A stretch of 11,430 nucleotides of DNA from an uncultured Gammaproteobacteria bacterium (GTDB lineage Bacteria; Pseudomonadota; Gammaproteobacteria; SZUA-140): assembly GCA_945787585.1 (NCBI GenBank), contig CALZIG010000029.1:1-11430 (forward strand), in the 5' to 3' direction. Made by a program: the position numbers and the translations under genes. Under the pieces are notes generated by a model that saw nothing but the letters and a program-made list of their open reading frames with translations, had not been told where the DNA came from and did no database searches. Of the stretch, positions 1-6,604 are shown piece by piece (the first letter of the stretch is position 1; every line of letters begins with the position of its first letter).

Positions 1-161
1 AGGCTGATGTCCGTCGAGACCTTGGCGGGTTCCGCGTCGCTGCCACCGGAACCGAAGGCCACGCCCGGCCGCTGCAGATCCTGACGCCTCTCAAAGAAGT
101 CCATGACGCCATCAGCAACAGACTCGAAGCCAGCATTTTGGTAGCGACCGATCAGCTGCAT
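1..161 (-). CDS. N-terminal fragment of a possible 2OG-Fe(II) oxygenase-like protein
   Basis: This is the first 53 codons of a minus-strand gene that runs off the left edge. The start is the ATG at 161-159, chosen because GGAAGGA lies 9 nt upstream. The protein begins MQLIGRYQNAGFESVADGVM, continues with a DFFERRQ segment, then a Gly/Ser-rich stretch (GVAFGSGGSDAEPAK), and reaches VSTDIS at the edge. The order of a short helix containing 'FFE', a Gly-rich stretch and 'KxSTDIS' recalls the N-terminus of small 2OG-Fe(II) oxygenase-like proteins. That is pattern memory only: the catalytic HxD...H residues would lie outside the window. The complementary plus-strand frame is also open (stop at 195-197), but no start for it lies in the window. 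The fragment is G+C-rich, unlike the A+T-rich DNA just upstream of its start. That a gene is here is fairly likely; the family is a guess. Confidence 0.5.
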   Translation of the reverse strand, partial: MQLIGRYQNAGFESVADGVMDFFERRQDLQRPGVAFGSGGSDAEPAKVSTDIS

Positions 162-569
162 GTTGGGGATTCCTTCCAGTTCATACCGTACTGAATACTG
201 TTAATGACCATCACTTTCGTCTTACTTTGTTTGATTTTATCATTGGTTATCTTACTATAGTTCGTTTAATGACATAGGCATTAGGCCTTGCATTTTGCTT
301 GAATGCGAAGCGAGAATTGAACATTACAAGGATTAAGAGAGTAGAGTCCTTTGACACCGACAGCCTACTAAACCTCACCATCAAACCTGTATAACAATGC
401 AACCAAAAGCAGTCGATTTCGGAATGAACTCACCTGTCATTAAACAAGTCTGATTTTATCTTCCAGTACCACCATAAACAGCATAACCACCTGACTTTAC
501 TTTAAAATCATTAAAACCACTCTATTAGGCAATTTAAACAATATTAATCAATTGCCGATACCAACAACT
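162..569. other. A+T-rich intergenic region between divergent genes
   Basis: About 400 nt lie between the minus-strand gene starting at 161 and the CBS-domain gene starting at 570. I see no convincing gene. TTGACA occurs at 351-356, but no acceptable -10 box follows at 16-18 nt. The only small frame of note is an 18-codon, very hydrophobic one at 204-260 with no Shine-Dalgarno sequence. Promoters for both divergent genes must lie here, but I cannot place them. Confidence 0.6.
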
Positions 570-965
570 ATGGAAGACATACGCGTTGAAGAAATAATGT
601 CACATGGGGTCGTCACCTGCGGCCCTGATGAGCCATTACTCGAAGTGGTCAAGCAGTTGGCCTTAAAGAAATTCTCGTGCCTTGTCATTGTTGAAAATAA
701 TATCCCTGTCGGCATTGTGACAGAGCGTGACCTGGTCGAAGTACTGTTCGATACATTGCAGGGCGTCATCTGGGATGAACTCGCCATCCAGAAGTTCATG
801 TCTTCACCTGTTATCACCGTTACTGAGGATATGATGTTGCACGAAGTATTGACGCTATCCCATAAAAATAAGATCCGCCATATGCCAGTGGTTAATTTCA
901 TTGGCGAATTAGTGGGGCTACTGACTCAAACGGATATTGTGACGGGTTGCTATGAGAGCACGTGA
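570..965 (+). CDS. Stand-alone CBS-pair (Bateman module) protein
   Basis: This 131-residue protein is almost wholly a tandem CBS pair, a module that usually binds adenine nucleotides and regulates a partner protein. CBS1 spans about residues 1-62 (VEEIMSHGVVTCGPDEPLLE to PVGIVTERDLVEVLF). CBS2 spans about 70-131 (IQKFMSSPVITV, then IRHMPVV and LVGLLTQTDIV). Both repeats show the usual 'iMs..vvtv', 'pvGivTerDl' and 'mPVv...g.lvGllT.tDi' signatures. I chose the ATG at 570; an in-frame TTG at 552 would add six residues (MPIPTT). Neither start has a visible Shine-Dalgarno sequence. No signal peptide or membrane segment is seen, so the protein should be cytoplasmic. The 'IVTERDL...LLTQTDIV' style resembles CBS pairs fused to PAS/GGDEF regions in gammaproteobacteria. 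Here the frame ends straight after CBS2, so the protein is either a free sensor or a trimmed relative. It has no operon partner. Confidence 0.9.
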   Translation: MEDIRVEEIMSHGVVTCGPDEPLLEVVKQLALKKFSCLVIVENNIPVGIVTERDLVEVLFDTLQGVIWDELAIQKFMSSPVITVTEDMMLHEVLTLSHKNKIRHMPVVNFIGELVGLLTQTDIVTGCYEST

Positions 966-1301
966 TGTTAAAAATGGTAAATAGACCAATACAGACGTTG
1001 CGTCATGTACTGTTGCATACTGCCATCATTATAAACGTTTGATTCAACAGTAAATCGAAATAGCCAGATGCGTCACAGCGTTTTATGTTTGAACAGTATC
1101 AATTGAATCGACCATGAAAGATGTTCGCACGCGGACAGACAAATTTTGAATACCACAACACCGCACGTTGTATTCACAGTTAAAGGGAGCAACTCCTTTC
1201 AATCCGATCATTGTCTTTCACCCATATAAACATTTCCCTGTAGCACCATTCTCCACAGCTAAGCAGTTCTCGCCCACATAAGAATAATGATGTTTTTTAT
1301 G

Positions 1302-1326
1302 TAGGTAAATCACTACCTATGATAGG
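1302..1326. promoter_or_regulatory. Overlapping palindromes, candidate operator
   Basis: TAGGTA-N6-TACCTA (1302-1307 and 1314-1319) is a perfect 6-6-6 inverted repeat. Its right arm is shared by a second perfect dyad, CCTAT-G-ATAGG (1316-1326). The result is three alternating half-sites (TAGGTA, TACCTAT, ATAGG) within 25 bp. The heptamer TACCTAT fits the TACYYMT half-site of NarL/FixJ-type response regulators, but the spacing differs from the classical 7-2-7 arrangement. It lies about 200 nt upstream of the 518-residue lipoprotein and about 70 nt upstream of that gene's candidate promoter. No regulator gene is in the window. Confidence 0.4.
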
Positions 1327-1398
1327 CGGTTTTATTTTTTATTCATTGTTTACAGCTATTTAACAAAAGCAATCTTTCATTTGTCTAAAATGATTGAA

Positions 1399-1427
1399 TT
1401 GACACCTCCTCCCCTGAAATGTACGGT
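1399..1427 (+). promoter_or_regulatory. Possible sigma-70 promoter for the large lipoprotein
   Basis: A perfect -35 box TTGACA (1399-1404) is followed after 17 nt by TACGGT (1422-1427), which matches only three of six -10 positions. A start site near 1434 would give a leader of about 95 nt. The weak -10 suggests activator dependence if the promoter is real. Confidence 0.3.
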
Positions 1428-1527
1428 GTTTAAAAAATATAAATGTGATTATATCAATCGAGTTTAAATGACTCGTGCGAAGTGATCAAAAACAATAATA
1501 ATACTGATACTGGGGAACACTACGCAA

Positions 1528-3084
1528 ATGTTGATACATCGTTATTTTATGACGGCTATATGCCTGTCCGCTGTTTTACTAACCGCCTGCGGTGGTGGCG
1601 ACTCAGACGCCCCCAATCCTGTACCTCTTCCCAGTAGCGGCTCCTATTTGTTTTATTCAGGGAGTCTTAATGCAGTGGATCCAGCCAATCCTACTTCCCC
1701 CATCACGGTAGAACCGGGCAACGATATATCGCCAGCGCGCTTAATTTATAACGCAGGTTACAACGGTCCATCTCGCACTGTCACTAATCAACATTTGCAC
1801 GCACTCGTTTATGCTAAAACTGATGGCAAGCTCTACCGAGTCAGTGCATTAAAAAGCGGGTCACTCAAGCCGGAACAGGTTTCCAATGAAAGCGAGAGTG
1901 TCAACTTGTGCAGCGCTCTCACGAGAGCAAATGTGGCCAACCCAGCTAATGCAGTCTATGTTTATCTTCTATCGGGCCCTGATAGAGACTGCACCACTGA
2001 CAACGATAATACGTGGAAAATGGTTCGCCTTAGCATGAGCCCATCTGATACCCCCATTTCAGCGATACAACCCATCGCTTCACTAATTGATAGTAACTCT
2101 GGTGAAATATCAGGCTGGCTTGTAAATGATAAAGGGACGTTGTCACAATGTGACTCGAATTTTGCTAACTGTATACCTATCGCTTATAACATTGATGCCG
2201 CTCGCATCGCCATAAACATCGATGTCATCAAAAATCGCTTTCTATTGGATATTGATAACGTTTTTTATATTTATGATGGTAATAATACTGCAGCACGTTT
2301 TTTATCACAGCCACTTTTTTCAATTCCAGCTTCCCCGCAAAAAATTACCGTGCCGACGACGGATGGCACTCATGTTTATTTCAGTCTCGGAAAATCTATC
2401 TATCGCTTTCCTACGGATGGCACTGCCGCAGTAGATCTCAATTTTCCTCTGCACACTGATACTGAGACAACCATCATCACATCCCTTGATCTGACAGACA
2501 ATAAAGTAATCTTTCAGACTGGTTCTACTATCATAAAATCAGTTGATAAAAACGGAGGACTATCAAACATCCTAACGTCTACTCCAGTAGGTGGCCAGTT
2601 AACGTATTTTGTCAGTGGTAACTATATTTACTATGGCGTTCAAACCTTAATCACCTCTCACGCGGGTATCGTCGATGAAAACGGCATAAATCGAACTGCA
2701 TTTAACAATGCAAACTGGGTTGGCCTGCTACAACCCACTAGCGCTGATTACAGTAAATCAACGAGGCAACTCAACGATCCAGCGGTCGTAATTCTTGCCC
2801 AGGGGAGTGGTAATGGCTTATCCGGTGCAGTCATTAAATCATACAACGCGAACACCGCGACTGAAAAGGCAACGTTAGGGACACTGCCTGTTTCTGGCGA
2901 GCTGGTGTTATTTTTCTGCTCTGGTTATATAAATAATGCCCTCTGCCTCGCCGCGGCTAACTCCAACCTATCAGCACCAGCATCGCCAGTTCAAATTGAT
3001 ACTTTCTTTCTAAACGCAGAAACGGAAAACTCGCTACTACGCCTGACCAATACAAAAGATAAAAATGAGATTCCACTATTTTAA
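1528..3084 (+). CDS. Large secreted lipoprotein of unknown function, possibly beta-propeller-like
   Basis: This 518-residue protein has a lipoprotein signal peptide: hydrophobic residues 9-20 and the lipobox LLTAC with Cys21 as the lipidated residue. Gly22 after it does not signal inner-membrane retention, so outer-membrane anchoring is likely. A flexible linker (GGGDSDAPNPVPLPSSG) leads into a beta-rich body. The body has recurring phrases such as DGTHVYFSLGKSIYRFPTDG and 'NYIYYGVQT', which look like blades of a propeller or DUF5050-like 'what-you-read' repeats. Other cysteines are few (SQCDSNFANC; FFCSGYINNALC) and could form disulphides. GGGGA lies 11 nt before the ATG; a second ATG at codon 8 lacks a ribosome site. 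Codon use is A+T-rich, unlike the gsp block. It is transcribed alone, with a hairpin downstream at 3138-3163. I do not recognise the family, and the propeller idea is inference from sequence texture. Confidence 0.85.
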   Translation: MLIHRYFMTAICLSAVLLTACGGGDSDAPNPVPLPSSGSYLFYSGSLNAVDPANPTSPITVEPGNDISPARLIYNAGYNGPSRTVTNQHLHALVYAKTDGKLYRVSALKSGSLKPEQVSNESESVNLCSALTRANVANPANAVYVYLLSGPDRDCTTDNDNTWKMVRLSMSPSDTPISAIQPIASLIDSNSGEISGWLVNDKGTLSQCDSNFANCIPIAYNIDAARIAINIDVIKNRFLLDIDNVFYIYDGNNTAARFLSQPLFSIPASPQKITVPTTDGTHVYFSLGKSIYRFPTDGTAAVDLNFPLHTDTETTIITSLDLTDNKVIFQTGSTIIKSVDKNGGLSNILTSTPVGGQLTYFVSGNYIYYGVQTLITSHAGIVDENGINRTAFNNANWVGLLQPTSADYSKSTRQLNDPAVVILAQGSGNGLSGAVIKSYNANTATEKATLGTLPVSGELVLFFCSGYINNALCLAAANSNLSAPASPVQIDTFFLNAETENSLLRLTNTKDKNEIPLF

Positions 3085-3137
3085 ACATTAAAATTTCATA
3101 GTGAGTTAATCGTGTTTAATAACATCCACTGACTAAT

Positions 3138-3163
3138 GATGAGTCGCCAAATGGCGGCTCATC
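3138..3163 (+). terminator. Strong hairpin with a poor U-tract, possible terminator
   Basis: GATGAGTCGCC-AAAT-GGCGGCTCATC forms an 11-bp stem with one G-U pair and a 4-nt loop, 53 nt after the stop codon of the large lipoprotein. Only TT follows the stem before CAAAATAC, so intrinsic termination would be weak. It could equally protect the mRNA 3' end or be the site of a pause. Confidence 0.5.
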
Positions 3164-3169
3164 TTCAAA

Positions 3170-3187
3170 ATACTCAATCCCGAGTAT
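3170..3187. repeat. Short inverted repeat ATACTC-N6-GAGTAT
   Basis: A perfect 6-6-6 inverted repeat starts 6 nt after the hairpin at 3138-3163 and about 75 nt upstream of the candidate promoter at 3262. It has operator-like geometry, but a chance occurrence cannot be excluded. Confidence 0.25.
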
Positions 3188-3261
3188 CAAACCCGCATAT
3201 TGCTCGAACACTTTTACCATCATCGAACCCACTAAACACCTTTCTATTAAGAATCATCTGC

Positions 3262-3290
3262 TTGAGTTTACTCATTGCCACGTTTAAACT
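3262..3290 (+). promoter_or_regulatory. Possible sigma-70 promoter for the membrane protein gene
   Basis: TTGAGT (3262-3267; four of six) and TAAACT (3285-3290; four of six) are spaced by 17 nt. This would place transcription start about 40 nt before the ATG at 3336. Confidence 0.35.
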
Positions 3291-3335
3291 GATCACCTCA
3301 CTGAATTAGTCATAAAGTTCGCCCCAGGACTCTAC

Positions 3336-4031
3336 ATGAACATTGATATACATCCGAAAACAGTTTTTAAATACTTACTGTACCTCATCACTTTTCTATT
3401 ATTTGCCAATTGCCTGGGTTTATTATCTAACTTCTACTTTGGGCATGACCATGTCTACGGGCTTGTGCCGCTGTTTGCGTTGAATGTTGAAAATAATGTG
3501 CCCACATTTTATTCTTCATGCGCATTACTGGTCAGCAGCGCGTTACTCTTATTCATTGCGCTCAGCCATAAAAAAAATGGTGCCTCTTACCTACCCTGGG
3601 TAGGACTGTCGGCCATATTTCTTTTTTTATCGATCGATGAAATTGCCTCCATCCATGAAAGCCTGATTGACCCGGTTAAGAATACATTCAACACTTCTGG
3701 CCTGCTGTTTTTTAGCTGGGTTATCCCTTATAGCATTGGACTGGTTGTGTTTGTGATCGCTTATTCTAAATTTCTCATCAATCTTCCCAGAAACACCATG
3801 GTTTTGTTTATTGCCTCTGGTGCTATCTTTGTGGGAGGTGCCGTTGGAATAGAACTTTTCGAAGGAAGGGAAGCCGAACTACACGGCTTCAAAACCCTCG
3901 CGTTTGCGCTGTACTATACCGTCGAAGAGTTCCTTGAAATGCTTGGCATTGTAATTTTTATCTATGCGCTTCTGTCCTATATCACAACACAATTCACATC
4001 GCTTACGATCACGGTTAAAGAATCGCCTTAA
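3336..4031 (+). CDS. Polytopic inner-membrane protein, unknown function
   Basis: This 231-residue protein has about six membrane helices (roughly residues 11-32, 57-77, 86-103, 122-146, 152-172 and 188-216) and no cleavable signal. I recall similar hypothetical proteins in marine proteobacteria with the same landmarks: NVENNVPTFYSS before helix 2, SIDEIASIHE at the end of helix 3, GGAVGIELFEG at the end of helix 5, and TVEEFLEMLGI in helix 6. Charged residues in or at the membrane (Asp101, Glu102, His107, Glu108, Glu173, Glu197, Glu198, Glu201, plus His37 and His39) are the striking feature. They could bind a metal or carry protons, but that is inference. The start is set by AGGA 6 nt before the ATG. 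The gene stands alone: about 250 nt separate it from the lipoprotein gene upstream and about 270 nt from the next gene. No enzyme or transporter family can be assigned. Confidence 0.85.
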   Translation: MNIDIHPKTVFKYLLYLITFLLFANCLGLLSNFYFGHDHVYGLVPLFALNVENNVPTFYSSCALLVSSALLLFIALSHKKNGASYLPWVGLSAIFLFLSIDEIASIHESLIDPVKNTFNTSGLLFFSWVIPYSIGLVVFVIAYSKFLINLPRNTMVLFIASGAIFVGGAVGIELFEGREAELHGFKTLAFALYYTVEEFLEMLGIVIFIYALLSYITTQFTSLTITVKESP

Positions 4032-4124
4032 TACCACCAGCTCCCTTTACTTGTAAATTCAAAAGCAATTATTCGCTGAATGAGTTTCAATCTGGCGCAA
4101 AAAATCATAGACTTGAGATATCTA

Positions 4125-4313
4125 TTAACAAGCCGCTCGCTCGTAGATAGTTTTCAATCCTACTTCCAGATAATCGCCCGATTGTGCCGCCTGCAACATT
4201 GTGCGATTATTCACGCCTAATGCAGCCCACGTTTGAAACCATTCAATAATAATCAGACGCGGCACTCGATCATTTAATTGCCATAAAAAGGAATTGCTAT
4301 GGGTACCCACCAT
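4125..4313 (-). other. Possible small gene or gene remnant (up to 62 codons)
   Basis: A minus-strand frame fills most of the gap before the 406-residue lipoprotein gene. It reads convincingly like protein over its last 45 codons: RLIIIEWFQTWAALGVNN, then TMLQAAQSGDYLEVGLKTIY, ending ERAAC. The ATG at 4313-4311 overlaps the first 15 nt of the opposing gene and has no good Shine-Dalgarno sequence. A GTG start just before PRLIII is equally unsupported. It may be the 3' end of a decayed gene, a genuine small protein, or chance. I do not recognise it. Confidence 0.22.
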
Positions 4314-5519
4314 TCTCTGTTGCGCTGCTCCGTTATTATCTTTCTGATTACTACACTCTCGGCATGCAGTATGCTGGATAAGGTCGATGAAATTACCGAT
4401 AAGATAGCGGACACGGCCACCTCAACCACCGCTGTACTGGAAGATGCGATTGAGAATCTCGATCGTAATTCAGCCGACTGGCAGAATGTGTTGCAAGGGA
4501 CTGTCGGGCAACTTTCCGAAACGGCCTCTGATACCGCCAGCCAGGTGGACGGTATTTTAAACCGTACCGTTGCAGCCACTGGGACTGAGTTTCGTTGCAG
4601 CGCCGATTTTCTTGGGCAACGCGTAAAAGAGCAGTTAAAAAATATTCTGGCTAAATTAAAAGGACAGGATCCACAGCCCCTGCGACCTCACATCTGTACC
4701 ACAGTGCCAGACAATGTCGCCACCGATAAGATTCCAGATCCACTTACCCATATCTCATTTTCCGGCTATAACTTTGATATCAGCTCAGAACTGAAAGCCT
4801 ACGTTGAACGGACTGATGGGAGTAAGCGCAACATCACCTCCAAACTGAATATGCCGACGCACTATTCGATGACACTGCCCTTCGGCACCACCGGCGCGGT
4901 ACTTGGCAGCCGCGATCAACGCATCCTGGTGACATGGAATGATCAACCACTGGTCTCAGTCGGTATCACACAGCCGGGACTGCCAGAGTGTGAAGAAAAA
5001 GAGATCTCCTTTACCCCAAGCAACATCACCTTTATTCCAAATCGCCACACCGATGGTGACCGAGAGTTTGCGGGCCATGGACCACGCGTGACTGGCAGTG
5101 TAAAACTCATCGAGGATGTCTCGGCGGGAACAGCGCGAAAAGTTAAGATGCGAGTACAGATGAAGGCGCGCGAAACTAAAAAAGACTGGACCACGGTCGA
5201 AGGACAGAAAGACTATGATGTCTTTAGTTTTCCATCTGGCTACAAGATTGTGCAGCGTCTGACACCTTCGACCACCATTTCCAGCTTCGATTATACCGAC
5301 AGCAACCATCGTGACGATGTCATCAACCCGGGCCAGGGGCCTGCCCGTCAGTTAATTATTACTGGTGACACCAAAGGTAAAGACGTTGGCAAGGTAAAGG
5401 CGGTGGTGCATTTCAATCAGGTGCGCTATAAGATTCGCCAGGTTAGCAACTGCGCCGCACCTGGCAGTACACCTGCGCTACTTATTAAACCTATCAAAAT
5501 GCGTATGCTGGCCCCATAG
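4299..5519 (+). CDS. Outer-membrane lipoprotein with helical N-terminus and beta-rich C-terminus
   Basis: This 406-residue protein has a type II signal: hydrophobic residues 12-20 and the lipobox LSAC with Cys23 lipidated. Ser24 follows, so Asp-type inner-membrane retention is not indicated. Residues about 24-125 are predicted helical, with many Thr/Ala/Asp/Glu residues (DEITDKIADTATSTTAVLED). From about residue 145 the protein becomes beta-rich (ISFSGYNFDISSELKAYVER; PSNITFIPNRHTDGDREF) and looks like tandem immunoglobulin-like or jelly-roll strands. Three further cysteines (133, in PECEE and in SNCAAP) could form disulphides. AGGA sits 6 nt before the ATG. The gene is monocistronic and ends 17 nt before a strong terminator. 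Similar proteins are annotated only as hypothetical in my memory, so no function is claimed. Confidence 0.85.
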   Translation: MGTHHSLLRCSVIIFLITTLSACSMLDKVDEITDKIADTATSTTAVLEDAIENLDRNSADWQNVLQGTVGQLSETASDTASQVDGILNRTVAATGTEFRCSADFLGQRVKEQLKNILAKLKGQDPQPLRPHICTTVPDNVATDKIPDPLTHISFSGYNFDISSELKAYVERTDGSKRNITSKLNMPTHYSMTLPFGTTGAVLGSRDQRILVTWNDQPLVSVGITQPGLPECEEKEISFTPSNITFIPNRHTDGDREFAGHGPRVTGSVKLIEDVSAGTARKVKMRVQMKARETKKDWTTVEGQKDYDVFSFPSGYKIVQRLTPSTTISSFDYTDSNHRDDVINPGQGPARQLIITGDTKGKDVGKVKAVVHFNQVRYKIRQVSNCAAPGSTPALLIKPIKMRMLAP

Positions 5520-5536
5520 TGACGTTTCAAGCTGAC

Positions 5537-5577
5537 AATAAAGCTGAGCAAGTTATTCTTGCTCAGCTTTATTTTTT
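5537..5577 (+). terminator. Strong intrinsic terminator
   Basis: A perfect 16-bp stem (5537-5552 with 5558-5573) encloses the loop TTATT and runs into six T residues (5572-5577). It follows the lipoprotein stop codon at 5519 by 17 nt. The convergent beta-barrel gene ends at 5607, so transcripts from the other side also meet this stem. There the U-rich run is only the stem's own CUUUAUU, so its action is mainly on the plus strand. Confidence 0.93.
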
Positions 5578-5606
5578 CTCTCTGTTTTTAAACCCTATAA
5601 AATGGC

Positions 5607-6080
5607 TTATCTAAATACAAAGTTAAACTGCAACGAATCGATATTGTCGCGTACGACATATTCGCCGCGTAGTTCGAGTTTTTTACTCAGCGCATAACCC
5701 AGCCCAGCACCAAACATCACCCCATCGTCATCACCGACATCAAGACCAGCGCGAACCACAAGATCAGTTTTAGTGGCGACATTCCAGCTACCTACCAGTG
5801 TTCCCCACAGTCCAGTGGCACTCACAGAACCAAAATTCCCCCTATGCTCAAAACTTCCGCTGTCCATATAGCCGGCCTCAATCGCAAGGTCACCTTTTCC
5901 CAGTTTGGCTTGCAGCGGGTAACCTGCGAAAAACTGGAAACCCGTAGCATCATCCCCACGAAGATCGTTACCGGCAATACCACCGCCAAAATAGAGCCTG
6001 TCAGCAATATCAACTTCGGTATTTGCCAGCACAGGTGTGACGCAACCAATCAGCACCATGGTAGCTAAAATATTTTTCAT
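5607..6080 (-). CDS. Small outer-membrane beta-barrel protein
   Basis: The mature product is predicted to be a porin-like eight-stranded barrel of the OmpA/OMP_b-brl type: 157 residues with a signal peptide (about residues 1-19, cleavage VLA|N). Alternating hydrophobic strands with Gly and aromatic residues are clear, for example LYFGGGIAGNDL, GFQFFAGYPLQA, LAIEAGYMDSGSF and MFGAGLGYALSKKLELRGEY. The chain ends FNFVFR, close to the usual terminal-aromatic barrel signal but with a final Arg. The ATG at 6080-6078 was chosen because AAAGGA precedes it by about 9 nt. An upstream in-frame ATG would add 20 residues with no ribosome site and would bury the signal peptide. LIGC at residues 10-13 fits a lipobox on paper, so a lipoprotein form is possible, though less likely than cleavage at Ala19. 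The gene is convergent with the 406-residue lipoprotein and divergent from the small lipoprotein at 6340. Confidence 0.85.
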   Translation of the reverse strand: MKNILATMVLIGCVTPVLANTEVDIADRLYFGGGIAGNDLRGDDATGFQFFAGYPLQAKLGKGDLAIEAGYMDSGSFEHRGNFGSVSATGLWGTLVGSWNVATKTDLVVRAGLDVGDDDGVMFGAGLGYALSKKLELRGEYVVRDNIDSLQFNFVFR

Positions 6081-6187
6081 TAACGTGTATCCTTTAAACA
6101 TAAGAAGTGAATGCGACAAACTCGGCGGCTTCCCACCCAATTTATCCCGAGATGACTATGTTTGAAAGCGCGATCACCGTCCAACGT

Positions 6188-6251
6188 CTAATGCCATTGG
6201 GTCGATTAAAAGTAGCTTTCCTGTTACAGCATATTAAATCTAATGACATTA
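6188..6251. repeat. Two palindromic CTAATGNCATT sites 52 bp apart
   Basis: CTAATGCCATT (6188-6198) and CTAATGACATT (6240-6250) are the same sequence except for the centre base, and each contains the dyad AATG-N-CATT. The second extends to TAATG-A-CATTA. They start exactly 52 bp apart, close to five helical turns. Both lie in the intergenic region between the divergent barrel gene and the small lipoprotein gene. Paired operators for one dimeric regulator are a reasonable guess. Confidence 0.4.
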
Positions 6252-6339
6252 TCGATTCTTAGCAGTGCATCACACTTTTCATGCTCATTCAGGTCAATAC
6301 TCCGCTTTACTGACTTACTTTACGTGGAGACACACTATT

Positions 6340-6567
6340 ATGAACAAACATTATCGACTAATCGCACTCATCCCGCTCCTATGGTTAAGTGGTTGCTCCA
6401 ATGATGAGACCACTTCTTCATCAGACGAGTCTTTGATAGAGCAATCCCAGGATGATCACCTGCTCAAAGACCAGGCTAACGTACTGCAAGATGCACAGGC
6501 GCTTGAGGAAAAAATGTTAGATGGCATGGCTAATCAGCGCGATGAGGTAGAAAAACAGGGCGAGTAA
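6340..6567 (+). CDS. Small coiled-coil lipoprotein
   Basis: This 75-residue protein has a lipoprotein signal (MNKHYRLIAL then IPLLWLSGC, Cys19 lipidated). A Ser/Asp/Glu-rich linker (about 20-35) follows, then a single charged helix (about 38-73: LKDQANVLQDAQALEEKML) with heptad-like spacing of Leu, Ala and Met. The design, a lipid anchor plus a short coiled coil, resembles Lpp-like or small envelope-associated lipoproteins, but there is no C-terminal Lys for peptidoglycan linkage (it ends EKQGE). Ser20 at +2 suggests outer-membrane sorting. The start at 6340 is set by GGAGA about 9 nt upstream; an upstream in-frame ATG at 6265 would place 25 polar residues before the signal and is rejected. 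It is convergent with the MerF-like gene, whose end is only 37 nt away. Confidence 0.82.
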   Translation: MNKHYRLIALIPLLWLSGCSNDETTSSSDESLIEQSQDDHLLKDQANVLQDAQALEEKMLDGMANQRDEVEKQGE

Positions 6568-6604
6568 AATCTATGCCGGATAGTATGCAGGATTAGCGAG
6601 GGAG

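Larger units (their letters stand above)
966..1527. other. Long intergenic region with several inverted repeats
   Basis: About 560 nt separate the CBS-domain gene from the large lipoprotein gene, and no coding frame is convincing. There is a broken dyad at 1148-1175: ACAAC/GTTGT, then GAAT/ATTC with a 3-nt bulge. An AAAGGGAG-CAA-CTCCTTT hairpin lies at 1182-1199. A strong pair of overlapping palindromes at 1302-1326 is listed separately. CGAGT-N7-ACTCG lies at 1459-1475. No clear terminator for the upstream gene is seen. The length and number of dyads suggest a regulated leader or an unrecognised small RNA, but nothing shows transcription. Confidence 0.55.

Noticed and set aside
1..197. The plus-strand open frame ending at 195-197
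   Set aside because: The minus-strand frame has an ATG with a well-spaced GGAAGGA and a more protein-like composition, while the plus frame has no visible start and no downstream terminator.
204..260. An 18-residue, very hydrophobic peptide frame that could be a small toxin or membrane peptide
   Set aside because: It has no Shine-Dalgarno sequence, no charged residues typical of type I toxins and no antisense RNA promoter visible; such frames are common in A+T-rich DNA.
351..356. TTGACA as a -35 box upstream of the CBS-domain gene
   Set aside because: No -10-like hexamer follows at 16-18 nt, and TATAAC at 390-395 is too far away.
4274..4579. A 101-codon minus-strand frame opposite the 406-residue lipoprotein's start
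   Set aside because: It covers the lipoprotein's signal peptide and helical region in antisense, and its Ser/Val-rich product reads as the complement of those codons.
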